Shown: positions 9,888 to 20,673 of the stretch, in pieces | Position numbering within the stretch: the first letter of the stretch is position 1 | How the letters are laid out: every line of letters starts with the position of its first letter | Assembly (NCBI GenBank): GCA_040285825.1 | Contig: JAUPSS010000005.1 | Span: 496,001 to 560,000, forward strand | DNA from: Eukaryota sp. TZLM1-RC | Taxonomy: Eukaryota; Metamonada: BaSk clade | DNA length: 64,000 bases | Reading direction: 5' to 3' | Position numbers and translations under genes: made by a program | The notes under the pieces: generated by a model | Told to the model about the DNA's origin: nothing | Seen by the model: the letters and a program-made list of their open reading frames with translations, nothing else | Database searches by the model: none

Positions 9888-11873
9888 ATGACAGCTATAC
9901 ATCTGTGCATAAGTCCCTTTTCAATCATCATGAGCAACTACGCTCTTCAATTTTGGCCTGTTCCTTCTGTATTCCTGCTTGTCCTATCCACTTTATCCTC
10001 TTCGTACGATCCCAAAACACTGACATCGTTCTGTTTACCCAGAATGGTAAATTCCATTACTTTTGTTTTATCATCATTTTCACTCCTTTACTCCTTCCTT
10101 TTCCTTCCACTCACGATTATTATACCGTTTATACACTTCCTCTCAGCTTCTACTCTAGTTGACATTAAAACAGATCGTTTTTACTTCTCTACATCTTTAA
10201 TTTCGGTCATTTCTTCTCTTCTTCTTTCCTTTCCTTCCATACCAAATAGTGAATTAGTAATTGGTCTATGTTTAATAACAATTTGTTTCTGTTCAGTACA
10301 CTATTCAGCCAGTAATCAAAGCAATAATATGCGCCTTTCACATTCAATTTTCCCTTCGTTTATTCCATTTAATTTCGATATCAATTCAATTTCACCTCTT
10401 TTTATTTTTCTAGTTTCCTTTGCTTTTTTGATATTTGTAGATTGGAATAATTTTATTGAAGGTCCAAGTGATGGTAAATTTTTCATTTTTTCATTGAATT
10501 TAGTGATCCCTGTATTGATAGCATTGAGCTCCTTTCAAAAAATTGGTGACACGTCATCAAACGTCACTACGAGCTCTTCAATGAAATGCAGCATTGTGGT
10601 TTGTGGATTGTTTTTGATTCTCTATCATTTTTCTTTAACATCAATTATTTCTTCTGTTCTATTTGGATTGATTTTTTATTATTTACCTAATTTTTCAGAA
10701 TTCTCTACCCAAAGTAGCATACTGTCTCCACCAGGTTCTCATATTAATCAAGAAAGGTCAAAACTATCACGTGATACGCTCAGAATTATTTTGACTGCCA
10801 TTTTTATTATGATGTCGATTGTTTCCTCTTCGTATAACTACTCCCCTTTAGCGTGGAATCGGGTCTATCTGGATAATCAATCAAATTGCCCATCAAATAA
10901 GATTGAAGGTCGATTATATCCAATAGATGTACTTGGGCGATTTCAGAACATCTTGAGAATTCCTGAGAAGAAGCTCAGAATAAGTACTATTGATGACGTC
11001 AGAAAACACTGTAGACTCGACTGTAAAGTCGATGATTCGATTTATGATGATCAGTTTGCCTACAATCTAATCTACGATAGTATTGATAAGTCACTGAGTT
11101 CGTTTGTTATTCCATTTGATCCAAATTTTATTGAAAATATTATGATTTTGGTTTATTCAATTCAGTTCAGCAAATCTGAATTTCCTATTACTGTAGCTTA
11201 TTCAAAGATCAATCAAATACCCGACCGTTATGTGGCAGTTTTTAACTGTTTGGGTGTGCATTTGATTGAAGTTGATTTAATTGATTGTCCATCAGCTTTT
11301 GCGGATTGCGATTTCCTCTCTTTAATCAAGTTTAGCCTTTTTAAAGCCACTTATTTCGAAAAAATTGTTGTTCTTGATCCCAGGGTTATTTTAATCAAAA
11401 ATATTGATTATCTGTTTCTGACCCCCAATGATGTCATCACAGCTCAATCAGACCCCCAACGTCACGAAATTTCGACATCAATCATGGTAATGTCACCAAA
11501 TGAAGAACTTTTTGGTGATTTAATTCAAGGTTTAAGCTTATTTAATGAGCAAATTTTTGATCAATTTTCTATTTCGATGAAAACATCAGATATTAACTTT
11601 TTGGATAAATTTCTAAACCATTATTCTTATCTTTCAGTCATGAGACTTCCCTTGACTTTTGATGGAAGTCCTAAATTGAATAAACAATTTTGTGGAAAAG
11701 CCAAAAGATATGTCAAAACAAACCATATTAGTTTGGTTTTTTATAATGATATTTATCCATGGAAAATTCCATTAAACAAGAGACTAAAGGGTAGCTATTT
11801 GGACTTTTGGTTCCATTTAAATTTGAAGATGGTGGAAGATTACCGCTATTTGAAGTGTGCACTGGCTCTGTAG
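9888..11873 (+). CDS. multi-pass membrane protein with glycogenin-like (GT8) domain
   Basis: This 661-residue protein has two halves. Residues 1 to about 325 carry around ten hydrophobic spans. The C-terminal half (about 340-650) looks like a GT8/glycogenin-type glycosyltransferase facing the lumen or outside: an IMILVYSIQ strand, EKIVVLDPRVILIKNIDYLF, which matches the DxD-bearing strand of glycogenins and LARGE, then SIMVMSPNEELF and a late H..LVFYND. The usual DADV-type metal site reads DPRV here, so only one acidic residue is kept, which may mean altered metal use or loss of activity. Two in-frame ATGs lie early (9888 and 9930); the second also leaves the first span complete. Substrate unknown. 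Inference: a sugar transferase fused to a transporter-like membrane domain. Confidence 0.6.
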   Translation: MTAIHLCISPFSIIMSNYALQFWPVPSVFLLVLSTLSSSYDPKTLTSFCLPRMVNSITFVLSSFSLLYSFLFLPLTIIIPFIHFLSASTLVDIKTDRFYFSTSLISVISSLLLSFPSIPNSELVIGLCLITICFCSVHYSASNQSNNMRLSHSIFPSFIPFNFDINSISPLFIFLVSFAFLIFVDWNNFIEGPSDGKFFIFSLNLVIPVLIALSSFQKIGDTSSNVTTSSSMKCSIVVCGLFLILYHFSLTSIISSVLFGLIFYYLPNFSEFSTQSSILSPPGSHINQERSKLSRDTLRIILTAIFIMMSIVSSSYNYSPLAWNRVYLDNQSNCPSNKIEGRLYPIDVLGRFQNILRIPEKKLRISTIDDVRKHCRLDCKVDDSIYDDQFAYNLIYDSIDKSLSSFVIPFDPNFIENIMILVYSIQFSKSEFPITVAYSKINQIPDRYVAVFNCLGVHLIEVDLIDCPSAFADCDFLSLIKFSLFKATYFEKIVVLDPRVILIKNIDYLFLTPNDVITAQSDPQRHEISTSIMVMSPNEELFGDLIQGLSLFNEQIFDQFSISMKTSDINFLDKFLNHYSYLSVMRLPLTFDGSPKLNKQFCGKAKRYVKTNHISLVFYNDIYPWKIPLNKRLKGSYLDFWFHLNLKMVEDYRYLKCALAL

Positions 11874-11956
11874 AGATTACTGGATATAACAAAAACAAAA
11901 GCAATAAATAAGTCTTTAAGAATACTTTTGTCTGATTCAAATTCACCTCTTTTTTT

Positions 11957-11985
11957 AATTAATAATTAATTAATAATTAATTAAT
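11957..11985. repeat. AT-only tandem repeat
   Basis: Overlapping copies of AATTAAT form a palindromic AT-only block just after the glycosyltransferase gene. It may act in 3'-end formation or be a simple microsatellite. Confidence 0.7.
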
Positions 11986-11989
11986 TTGT

Positions 11990-13117
11990 ATTTTTTTATA
12001 TCAACCCTGATTATAATGGCAACATTGGAAAGTGAATTACAATGAAACCACTGAATACAGTGTATACACATAGAGTTGGCTTTGAACCTTCTTGACCTTG
12101 TGTTGGTATTGTTGCAAAAGAAAACCAGAATATATTTGAACCAAACCAACCAAAAATTTTGATTTATTCTATTACAGTATGTTCTTTATTCTACTATTAA
12201 GTAACTATAACAGAGGATGATTAGTTAAGAAGTTAATTGGTTAAAAATTCATTTTCTTCCTTGTTTTCACCAATTGCTTGTTCCCAAAACAGATTGATAA
12301 CTAATGCCAAACAAAAAGTTGAAATGATCTTGGTCAATGAGGAGTGACTTTAAATCAAAACAGAAACAAATCGAGAAAGCAGAAATTGTTCTATCCCCAA
12401 AAAAATAAAAAACATGAAAAATTGATTACAACAACTAAATTATTTCAAAAATTCCAACAATCAAAAATGAGACGACCTCAATATACAAAACTGTCTAAAA
12501 ACACAATTTTTGTGTAGGTCAAAATGTAAGTCCAAAAGAAACGCTCACGTTGCTTTTCTTCTCCTGCAATCTTAATCACCAATCCAGTTGTCAGTGCAGT
12601 CCCCACAAGTAGACCAAGAAGACGACGACAACAGCATTGAAATTGAACTAATAAGTCTGTATTTGAAAGAATAGAATAATTTTCTTAAGTTTCAAAAGCA
12701 AAAGCTACTTGTTCGACTATAAACATTGATAACGGCCATTGGTGAAGCTGCAGCAGAAACTTCTCTACAACTCCGCACTTTGACATGTTCCACGTATAGA
12801 AGATTAGATAGGCGTAGATGTATTGAATCAGTTCAAAATAAAAGAGTTCCCCAGAGGTTCTTATTTGAAGGTGAAAGAACCAAGAAAGCGTAATATATTT
12901 CCCTCTGAAACTCTTTTTTGACCCATACATTTTGATGTTGAGAAGAATTCTCGAACGACAATAAATTGTTGTGTTTGAGTTTTGTATATTGAGATCGTCT
13001 CTGAAATATTTGCAAATCCAAAAAAGAAAATAAAAAATTAAAAGTAATGTCATAAATATAAAAAAATTTGGAAATAAAAACCAACCAAAATTGCCACAAT
13101 AAAACCCTAATCAAACC
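11990..13117 (-). other. gene-free stretch with possible decayed membrane-protein exons
   Basis: No complete gene can be supported. On the minus strand two segments look coding: near 12790-12690 (MSKCGVVEKFLLQLHQ) and near 12640-12500 (CCCRRLLGLLVGTALTTGLV followed by EEKQRERFFWTYIL). A TTTCAAATACAG acceptor-like site lies before the second. The start and Cys-rich second part vaguely recall tetraspanins, but no continuous spliced frame was found, so this may be a decayed gene or chance. Two CCCTAATC repeats lie at its right edge (13100-13120). Confidence 0.25.
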
Positions 13118-15748
13118 CTAATCAATAGGTCTTCGTTGCAAAAGTCCCCTACCAACAGACCTGATATGGGACTCATCCACACCAGCCTTTTTCAAGAATT
13201 CAGATACTAAATCTTCCGTTAATTCCTTCAAGGCACCTTCGGAAAGGTCTTTGATTCCTGAGAGATTATCAGGAGAAATAATTAAATTTTTTATAAACTT
13301 AACACCTTCTTGAATGAATCCAACTTGCTTGCTGTCTTTTAAAGGTTCTAATAGGTTTGGCAAAAATAGCAAAGGTTCATGAACCAGCATGATTCGCATA
13401 GAGGAATTAGTAAAACTTGATGGAATTCCTCTAGCTACACCCTTGAATAATCGTTGAGCTCCTTTTGAGCTGACATCTGTCCACAGAGAATCACTGAAAT
13501 TTTCATTAATCGAATTAACTATTCGTGATAAAGAATCAGAAAACCCTTGTGTAATAGTAACAGTGTTGACACTTTTCCCTGACTGCATTTGGTTAATCAA
13601 TAGTGACGTGGCACCAGCAGCGCAATTTTCAATACCATTCAGAAAAGTTGTAATTAAATCTGACACCTGAAGTTCAATTGCTGAAATTTGACGAACGAGC
13701 AGCAGAATGTCCCTCAACACCTCCTCTTTTGCTCCATTGAACCATCTACTTTTGAAGTCTGAAATACTAGAAAAACAGGCTGAACTAATGGTGATTAGAT
13801 ACCCCAATAAAGAGGGGATAGTGCATACGTGATTAGATGAATCTAATGTAACAGGTTTTTCTATAAATAAACTCAAAATTTTTGAATTAAAAAAAGAAAT
13901 ATGCTTGATTGTGTGGCTTAAGAACATGATTGCATATTTTTGAGCACTTTCCTTTGAAAATAGTTGAAAGGAACGTTCAGTTGCCTTGACCAAGCTTGAC
14001 CAAATTGATTGAAAAGTGTGAATAGGAAAAGAAGACTGTAATTCATTAACAAAATCATAATGATAATTACTGGAATCCTTAAAGGAAACCAATCTTTTTG
14101 ATAGCAAATCAGCAGATAATTTGACCTTTAATATTGACCCAAGTGCTGACAGTTCTAGATCAACATAGCGTTTCAAATGTGGTGAGAGAATAGAATTTGA
14201 AGCATTGCTTAAATGAGTAACCACCACCTCCATATCTTGGGGAGTTAACGGAATATATTTCGAAATAATGTTGGAGATTCTGAGGCATTGTCGCTTTGAA
14301 AATTGACAAATATCCACTAAACGTTCTAAAAAACATTCCGTGGAAATCTTTGGAAATCCATCATTTTTTGATTGATTACCGGTTGTTTGACCCTCGCTTA
14401 CTGACACAGATCTTCCATGCTTAGATCTAAACCTGTGCTTATCCTTCGCTACTTCCTTCTTCAGTCCTTCTTGCTCTATACTCTCCACTTCACAGACCTC
14501 GTAAACATGGTCAATTACTGTCAAAGCAGTTGGGGCTGAGCGCTTGCTTATGAGGGAAACCACGTGCGACACGACTGGGCCCAGGCCTTTCTTCTTCAGA
14601 GGTAGGTCAACTGTAACTAATTCGTCCAATCCATAATTCGAAAACAGTAATAAAACAGGAGTTAAAGCTTCAACTAAGCGTTCACAAGCAGCAAAATACC
14701 TAATCAATGTAGGATCAATTGTTTGAGCTTGGACTGCATTTAAAACAGCTTGTTTTTTAATATCAACTGGTCTTAATGAAGAAAGAGAATATTCAGAGCA
14801 AATATAATCGCCACTATTGTAGTTAAGAGGAGAGATAGATTCTAATTGTAATAAAGTATTTGTGAAAGCTGTAATCAAAGCTAATTCTTCACTGCTAAAC
14901 ATGTCTCCTAATTCCTTTTTGCTACCTCTATCCACAGTCTTCCTTGGCGGTTGAATAAATGTATCACGAGGGGGAGTCACGCATGACGTGATCAGCTGGC
15001 ATAAATGACCCTGACACGTGGCATGGAGTTGGTCTTGTGCAATAGAAATCCTTTTATTGAGTAAAGAGAGATTGTCAATGGGGATTTGGGAAAGAGAGAA
15101 TGAACAAGTGTCCATGCCTTCCGACGTGGGAGAGAGTAATGCAGAAAGAGAGGAAAACGCATCAGCTATTGACAGGACAGACATTGGTGAGAAGGGAGGG
15201 TTAGGGTTAGGGTTAGGAGTTAGTTGTAGGTTTGCCTGCTTTATTGCCTCTTCATCAGCTAGGTCTGGAGACATTAAACAAAGTAAGTTGGATAAGACTT
15301 CTTCATCACTTTTACATGCAGCTAGAGCTTCATAGGCATCACCAAGTTCTGCTCCTGAGCTGATGGTGGATGTAGAGATGGAAGTGTGTGAGAGAAGCTG
15401 GGCGAGGAGCTTCTCAGAGGTTTTGATACCATCATGTGCAGAGACTACAGAAGTAGAGAGGTTCCTTGAGGATTGTTGAAGTTTAGATTCAAAAACAGAG
15501 ATTTCTTGGGAGAATGAGTTGTGTAGAAGGCGAAGATCAGCATAAAGACTTTCTAATCGTTGTTTATAAGGAGTGGTATCAAAGGAAGAGGCATCGCCAC
15601 TTGTTGTGGAGGTGTCCAAGATGGGAAAGCTCACAAGGTGTTTGTTGAGCAAAGCAATGCTATCAAAGGAATCTGAGGCAAATGAGTCAAGCGAGATGTC
15701 TGTTTCCAGGGTTTCCCGACGACCTGAGGGAAGATTGACAGTTACCAT
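13118..15748 (-). CDS. putative vesicle-tethering complex subunit (CATCHR-like), family uncertain
   Basis: One uninterrupted frame encodes 876 residues. The N-terminal part (about residues 50-130) is a coiled coil following a short FDSIALLNKHL segment, as in subunits of COG, GARP and exocyst; the remainder is a long, mostly helical rod without membrane spans. Near the C-terminus, SLWTDVSSKGAQRLFKGV resembles the S..GAQ.L segment seen in tethering subunits. These complexes capture vesicles at Golgi or endosomal membranes. I could not decide between COG and VPS51/VPS53-type families, and a different helical scaffold cannot be excluded. Residues around 180 are an Asn-Pro repeat encoded by three TTAGGG units on the opposite strand. 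Start is the first ATG. Confidence 0.45.
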   Translation of the reverse strand: MVTVNLPSGRRETLETDISLDSFASDSFDSIALLNKHLVSFPILDTSTTSGDASSFDTTPYKQRLESLYADLRLLHNSFSQEISVFESKLQQSSRNLSTSVVSAHDGIKTSEKLLAQLLSHTSISTSTISSGAELGDAYEALAACKSDEEVLSNLLCLMSPDLADEEAIKQANLQLTPNPNPNPPFSPMSVLSIADAFSSLSALLSPTSEGMDTCSFSLSQIPIDNLSLLNKRISIAQDQLHATCQGHLCQLITSCVTPPRDTFIQPPRKTVDRGSKKELGDMFSSEELALITAFTNTLLQLESISPLNYNSGDYICSEYSLSSLRPVDIKKQAVLNAVQAQTIDPTLIRYFAACERLVEALTPVLLLFSNYGLDELVTVDLPLKKKGLGPVVSHVVSLISKRSAPTALTVIDHVYEVCEVESIEQEGLKKEVAKDKHRFRSKHGRSVSVSEGQTTGNQSKNDGFPKISTECFLERLVDICQFSKRQCLRISNIISKYIPLTPQDMEVVVTHLSNASNSILSPHLKRYVDLELSALGSILKVKLSADLLSKRLVSFKDSSNYHYDFVNELQSSFPIHTFQSIWSSLVKATERSFQLFSKESAQKYAIMFLSHTIKHISFFNSKILSLFIEKPVTLDSSNHVCTIPSLLGYLITISSACFSSISDFKSRWFNGAKEEVLRDILLLVRQISAIELQVSDLITTFLNGIENCAAGATSLLINQMQSGKSVNTVTITQGFSDSLSRIVNSINENFSDSLWTDVSSKGAQRLFKGVARGIPSSFTNSSMRIMLVHEPLLFLPNLLEPLKDSKQVGFIQEGVKFIKNLIISPDNLSGIKDLSEGALKELTEDLVSEFLKKAGVDESHIRSVGRGLLQRRPID
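15198..15217 (+). repeat. telomere-like TTAGGG triplet inside a coding region
   Basis: Three consecutive TTAGGG units lie on the plus strand, encoding an Asn-Pro run in the minus-strand gene. A weaker GGGTTAGGGTTGGGG run occurs in the N-terminal part of DIS3L2 (about 46912-46926), also encoding Asn-Pro. Confidence 0.85.
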
Positions 15749-16232
15749 GAGAGAAGTTGGAGTGTTTTATAAATAATTATACAAATGGGGTGCAAATTAA
15801 TTTGGATTGTTAATTACCATTTTTGAAACACAACTTATAGTTTATTTTCGGCTTATAGTGACTGATATTTTGATATTTTGAAGGCAATTCAGTTTTTGAG
15901 CAAACGTCATTCTGTAGAGAGCAAATACTGGTGGAAACTAGCAATTGGAACTACCCATTTGTTTAATAAAGTGCTGCTGTTTGAAAATATCTTTTAAAGG
16001 TCTTTTAGTGCAAATTAGTGTGGAATATCATGGCCATTGTATATTGAACCCTCAATAGTTAATATAAACAATGCTTCCGAATGTGGTGATGTTCCACTCA
16101 GTCCGATTCAACAACCTGTCCTCAACAAATTATCACGAGTAGCGAAAACGAAAAATGGAAAATCTGCAGTTTGTCTAAATGAATTAATCAATTCAACCAA
16201 CATTTGACTAAACTTGGCAGTCCACTAGGCCA

Positions 16233-17024
16233 ATGCCACCCACTTCTAAGAAGTCAAAGGCACGAAAATCTTCACCACACAAATGTGTTCTACAGGGAAC
16301 AATTGATTCACTCTTACCTGGCGAAAAGATGAAAGTAGCAAAGCTTGTACAACAGGTTGTTCAACTTACCCGTGACAACGAAAAACTAAGTAAAGATCTT
16401 GAATCTAAAACATCTCTCATACAAGATCTTCAAAACAATCATTCACAACTTACTTCCCGCCACAAATCTCTGTCTCAACGGCACGAGGACGTTCTAGCTT
16501 TATTGTCTATCAAAAATGCCGAGGAAGAAGAACATTGTGATTCAGTTACTCTTTCCACCCAAACCAGGGAAGATTCTCCTATTGTTTGGGATAATTGGAC
16601 CCAAGTTGATGTGGATACCACTTCAGTTGGAGTAGAAACTGACTTTAACCTTGAATCTCAACGTAATGCTTCCACTACTGCAATTGATCTAGTACTAGTG
16701 CATCGGTATTCCAATCAAACACAGACTTTGATTGAGCAATCAACCCCTTTGGTCACGTCATCATGTTGTACAGATAATATTTACACTATTGATCGGGAGG
16801 TGGAATCAATCAATCAATCTAATTTGATCGAACAATCAACCCAAACTTCTTCTTCCTCCCCAGTTAAGGAAGAACCTCCACAGTTTGAATCACCTTTAGC
16901 ATTAAGCTCACCGAGCTCTTTACAACTTTCTCCAAGCCAATCCAGTAGTTTTGGGATTTCGCTGCTGACGGATGGTGACGTGGACAGTCTTTTGGATTTG
17001 ATTAGTAGTATAGATGAAGGGTAA
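16233..17024 (+). CDS. coiled-coil protein of unknown function
   Basis: The 263-residue single-exon gene starts with a basic stretch (MPPTSKKSKARKSSPHK), followed by DSLLPGEKMKVAKLVQQVV and a coiled coil to about residue 95. The rest is acidic, Ser/Thr/Gln-rich and probably disordered, with recurring STQT-like motifs (STQTRED, QTQTLIEQS, EQSTQTSSS) that resemble dynein-light-chain-type TQT sites. The PGEK..V..LV..V helix recalls animal hinderin-like centrosomal proteins, but this is weak. No membrane segment or signal peptide. A T-rich 3' flank follows. Confidence 0.6.
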   Translation: MPPTSKKSKARKSSPHKCVLQGTIDSLLPGEKMKVAKLVQQVVQLTRDNEKLSKDLESKTSLIQDLQNNHSQLTSRHKSLSQRHEDVLALLSIKNAEEEEHCDSVTLSTQTREDSPIVWDNWTQVDVDTTSVGVETDFNLESQRNASTTAIDLVLVHRYSNQTQTLIEQSTPLVTSSCCTDNIYTIDREVESINQSNLIEQSTQTSSSSPVKEEPPQFESPLALSSPSSLQLSPSQSSSFGISLLTDGDVDSLLDLISSIDEG

Positions 17025-20000
17025 AAAGATTGATTTCTATGTTTTTACTTTCGATTTGATTATTTTTTTGAAGAGTATTTTTCCTTTTTTTTGTTTTAAT
17101 TCATTTTTCTGAAATTCTATTTTTCTATTTTCACCCTTTCTTTTCCTAATTTTCTTTTTCTGCCAATTCTTTTTGTAATTTTTCCAATTTTTCTGTAATA
17201 TTATGTGTATTTCCAATTCAAAATTAAATAAATTAAATTGTTTAAATAACTTCTGTTACACTTATGTTCACCCCACAATTGAATACTCACCCCACCCCAC
17301 TAAATTCACCAAACAAGAAGACACTATTTGAGATTGAACATTTATTATTATGTGTGGTGAATTATAAAGTATTACACCATTATCCATGGATTGTTGGACT
17401 TGTTGTCCTCTTTGATAGTTTAACGTCTTCACCTTGCTCACACGTTTGTTCTCTACACGACATTCTCTGTGATCAATACCTTGTTCTTGTTAGTTGCTTG
17501 GTTTGGAAACATGTGTCCATCTATATACTCCGCCCTTTCTTTCTTTCATGGTACTTCTTATGGTAAGGACACTTACATCAAGATTACTTACATCACTCTT
17601 TCACTTATACATTTCTGCTTAACAACAGAACATCGCCTCTCCACATTTATCATCTCACACCAATGCTTACACTAACAATTGCCACGTCACATGACGTCAT
17701 TGGTGTTTTTTGCTCAGCTGATAACGTCTGACTTATCTAACTATGATTCTTGGCCTTTCAAAGTAGTTTAATTCATTGAACTTTTTGGTTGGTTCGATCT
17801 GAAAAACTTTTTTTAAAGTGTAGTAGAATGGTAGATATCTTTGTTTTCCATTAGAATCGGGTTTTGTTTTGTATGAATTTCTTTGTGGGTTACTTCAAGA
17901 TCTGAGGTTTCATTTTCTAAATTCCTTAAATTGTACAATTGTATAGCTTTGTTAAAGTGTCATGATGCAATTAATTTGTTTTGATTTATCTCTAGTGCTA
18001 TTTCATTAAGTTTTTTGTTAAATTTCCCGTATCTACCCAATATTGAGAGTAATTCTCTTTATTTCGAGTCTCTAATCATAAGTACATAAACGACTGAGTA
18101 ATCATTAATCATTCAATTTTTTACTGTTTGAAGTTGATTACGGTCAAGAAAGATCTGATTACTTGTTTCTGTATGGTCTACATGTTTTTGGATCTTTGTA
18201 GGTTTAATACTTGCAACAACTTTTTGAATCACGTATTTTTGAGGGTTTTTCAGGGGTTAATGTTCAAAATGCTTCATTGATGTTTTCGTTTTTTTAAGTG
18301 GATGATTAATTAATTTTTCTTTGAAATTTGATCTTTTTATTTCTGCATTTTTACTCAATCAATATTAAAGACAAGCCAGTTCTTAAAATCTGCTGTAGTT
18401 AATTGCAGCATGGTGGATTCTCCACTGGACATTCTTGAAGATAGTTATCAATGCCTTGTTTAGATATACACACTAATATCAGTTCTCTTGAACTACTGGT
18501 GCTTCACTGTCATTCATTTTTGTCATGTCTTGACAGACTCTGGTATCATTTGAACAATAATTTTCAATTTGGAACAATATCTCTGATGTAACACGGTAAA
18601 GTGTGTTCCATCAGCTGAATGTTTTGCTCATCACTCAAACTGTATTGCTAACAGAGAAATTTCCATCCAATACTGTATCTAACAGAACATAACCGTTGGT
18701 CATATCGTCTTTCAAGAGCTTAAATTGAAGGTAATCAAAGCCACCACAGAAAAGAAGATGGTGTTGGAATCAATTACCCCAATTAGTCCCAGTTTTTGTG
18801 TAACTGCAACCGTTACAAATTAAGTCTCCTGTTGATTTTACAGAGTTTCCCGCAAGTGCCATATTGGATGAGGACTTTCTCTTCAGTGTCTTAGATTGAA
18901 AAGGAAGAAACAATTGTTGTTGAACGAACCATGTTGACGCAAGCCTACTGTGGACTCCACGTTTGCTGAACTAAGAATACAACCAGTTGTCCTCATAACA
19001 TTCCGTTGTTTAAACGCCGATTCCTTTGAGCATTTGACATACGTGGTAACATCTAGTAAGCCCTCAGGAAGTTTTGGAATTACCATTGACATTTCCTACA
19101 ATTGTCACCGTATTGGTTTTCAAAAATTACGAAAATTTATTAATGCTACATCATCGTCAGCAGAACTCCCAGATACATTTTAATTTGTATTTTAATTTGA
19201 ATTTGAATTTGTATTTGTATTTTAATCCGGGTTAGTACAATGTATTATTGCGTTCAATTGCAAATTCGGTTTATCACCTGAAATTTTTAGGCAGAGATGT
19301 TTATTGATTTTACAATGAAAGAGAAGGTGTTGCTTATCAAAAGATTATTTAAACAAGATAATGTATTTACCTCGATTCAACCGTCAAAAACAAGTGTACA
19401 ACCTGAATTCGTCACGCACGATAGAAAACCATATTCTTTTTGGAGACGGTTCTTGGTTTCTGAAAATACCTTATTCTTGAGATTTGTTTTGCAAGGTATC
19501 TTGTTATGAGACGAGGATATAAAGTCGGAACACTTCTTATATTTAGACAGCTTAACAAAGTGAAAAGCAACCTCAGAGGCATATATATATTTATTGAGAA
19601 GTTGGTATGCATGGTGTTTGAAATCTTTTGTTTCGTAATCTTTTACTGTCATTTGTAATTCGTGCTTGTTTGAGACGAGGAGCAATGCTTTCAACTAATT
19701 CAGTTACGGCAACAGGAAGAGAAGTTTATGCTTCATGAACACAGACATCAATTCTTCACCTTCTTGTTTATTGGGATTCAGTATGTGGAATGCAATTGAT
19801 TCTTTACTCTATTCCACCGATTTAGAAGTAACTCTGCTATAGTTAGCATGTCCCCTTCTTAATGAGACATTTGATTTAAGCAGTTCAATTTGAAAAATCT
19901 CTCTGTACGCTTGTGAAAAAGATCCGTGAAAAACAATGATCCCAATACAGGTTCATCTCAATTGACGTGATTTAACAATTCAAAAAAAAGCAAAAGGCAA

Positions 20001-20049
20001 GAAAAATCGTGTACTTCCTGAGCTTGGTCTCAAAATTGTCTTTTTTTAA
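17025..20049. other. 3-kb region without a recognisable gene
   Basis: The first part (17030-17180) is very T-rich and follows the upstream gene's stop. Beyond it are AT-rich sequences with frequent stops. Small open frames at 18883-19092 and 19297-19694 show no family I recognise. Minus-strand fragments such as DLICNGCSYTKTGTNWG (about 18820-18770) hint at an old mobile element but cannot be assigned. No RNA gene seen. Confidence 0.5.
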
Positions 20050-20117
20050 AAAAAACCTTCGATTAACCTAATATGGTTTTTCTTTTTTCTGGTCTTTTGG
20101 CGAGTTTTTCAACGGTC

Positions 20118-20400
20118 TTATTCGCTGTTAATTAATAGTATTCTCACGACTTGTTTTGCCTTCAGTAATCGTCCCAATTGAATAAAATTCGTGGAAAAGC
20201 GAGTAACAGCAGGGGTAAGCAGTTCACATCCTTCAGCTAGTTCTAAACAAGTAGATTTGACTTGTTCTTGATTTTTAATAAAGCTCACAACCTTGTTTGT
20301 GATGGCATTGGCTTGCGACACAATTTCCAATTGGTCTAAATCTTCTAGAAAAAGGTCAAGTGTAAGGGAGTAACAAGGTGTCCATTTGATTTTTTAAAAC
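20118..20400 (-). pseudogene. hAT-type transposase fragment (DUF659-like)
   Basis: On the minus strand the frame reads WTPCYSLTLDLFLEDLDQL, then FIKNQEQVKSTCLELAEG and LTPAVTRFSTNFIQLGRLL. These match, in order, the tPCaaHcldL.LeDi, fI.n....L and paiTRFaTnFi.L.sll motifs of hAT-family transposases, with a stop about 20 residues later. It is a short remnant, different from the hAT copy at 20674-22182, whose possible left end (TAGGGTTGGGC near 20457) lies just beside it. Confidence 0.65.
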
Positions 20401-20673
20401 TTAGTCATTTACAAGTTGACATCTGGTCATTTCTGACACCCCTATCACTGATTTTTAGGGTTGGGCAAAAGTTAACTAAACTACAAAGTACTTTAGTTGC
20501 ACTAAAACTACATTATACACATCTTAGTCGCACTAAGGCTAAACTAATCTTGATGTTAGTGTACTAACGCTCAACTAAGCTCGGACTAACTTGGACTAAA
20601 CTAAGACTAATATTAAACAACAGGAAACAATTTATTGAAAAAACTACTATCAGAAATACTGACAAATAAATAA

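Noticed and set aside
12685-13114. Two hydrophobic open frames (122 and 93 codons) on the minus strand
   Set aside because: They overlap each other in different frames, are dominated by AT-driven Phe/Leu/Ile runs and match no family; only weak hints of decayed exons remain.
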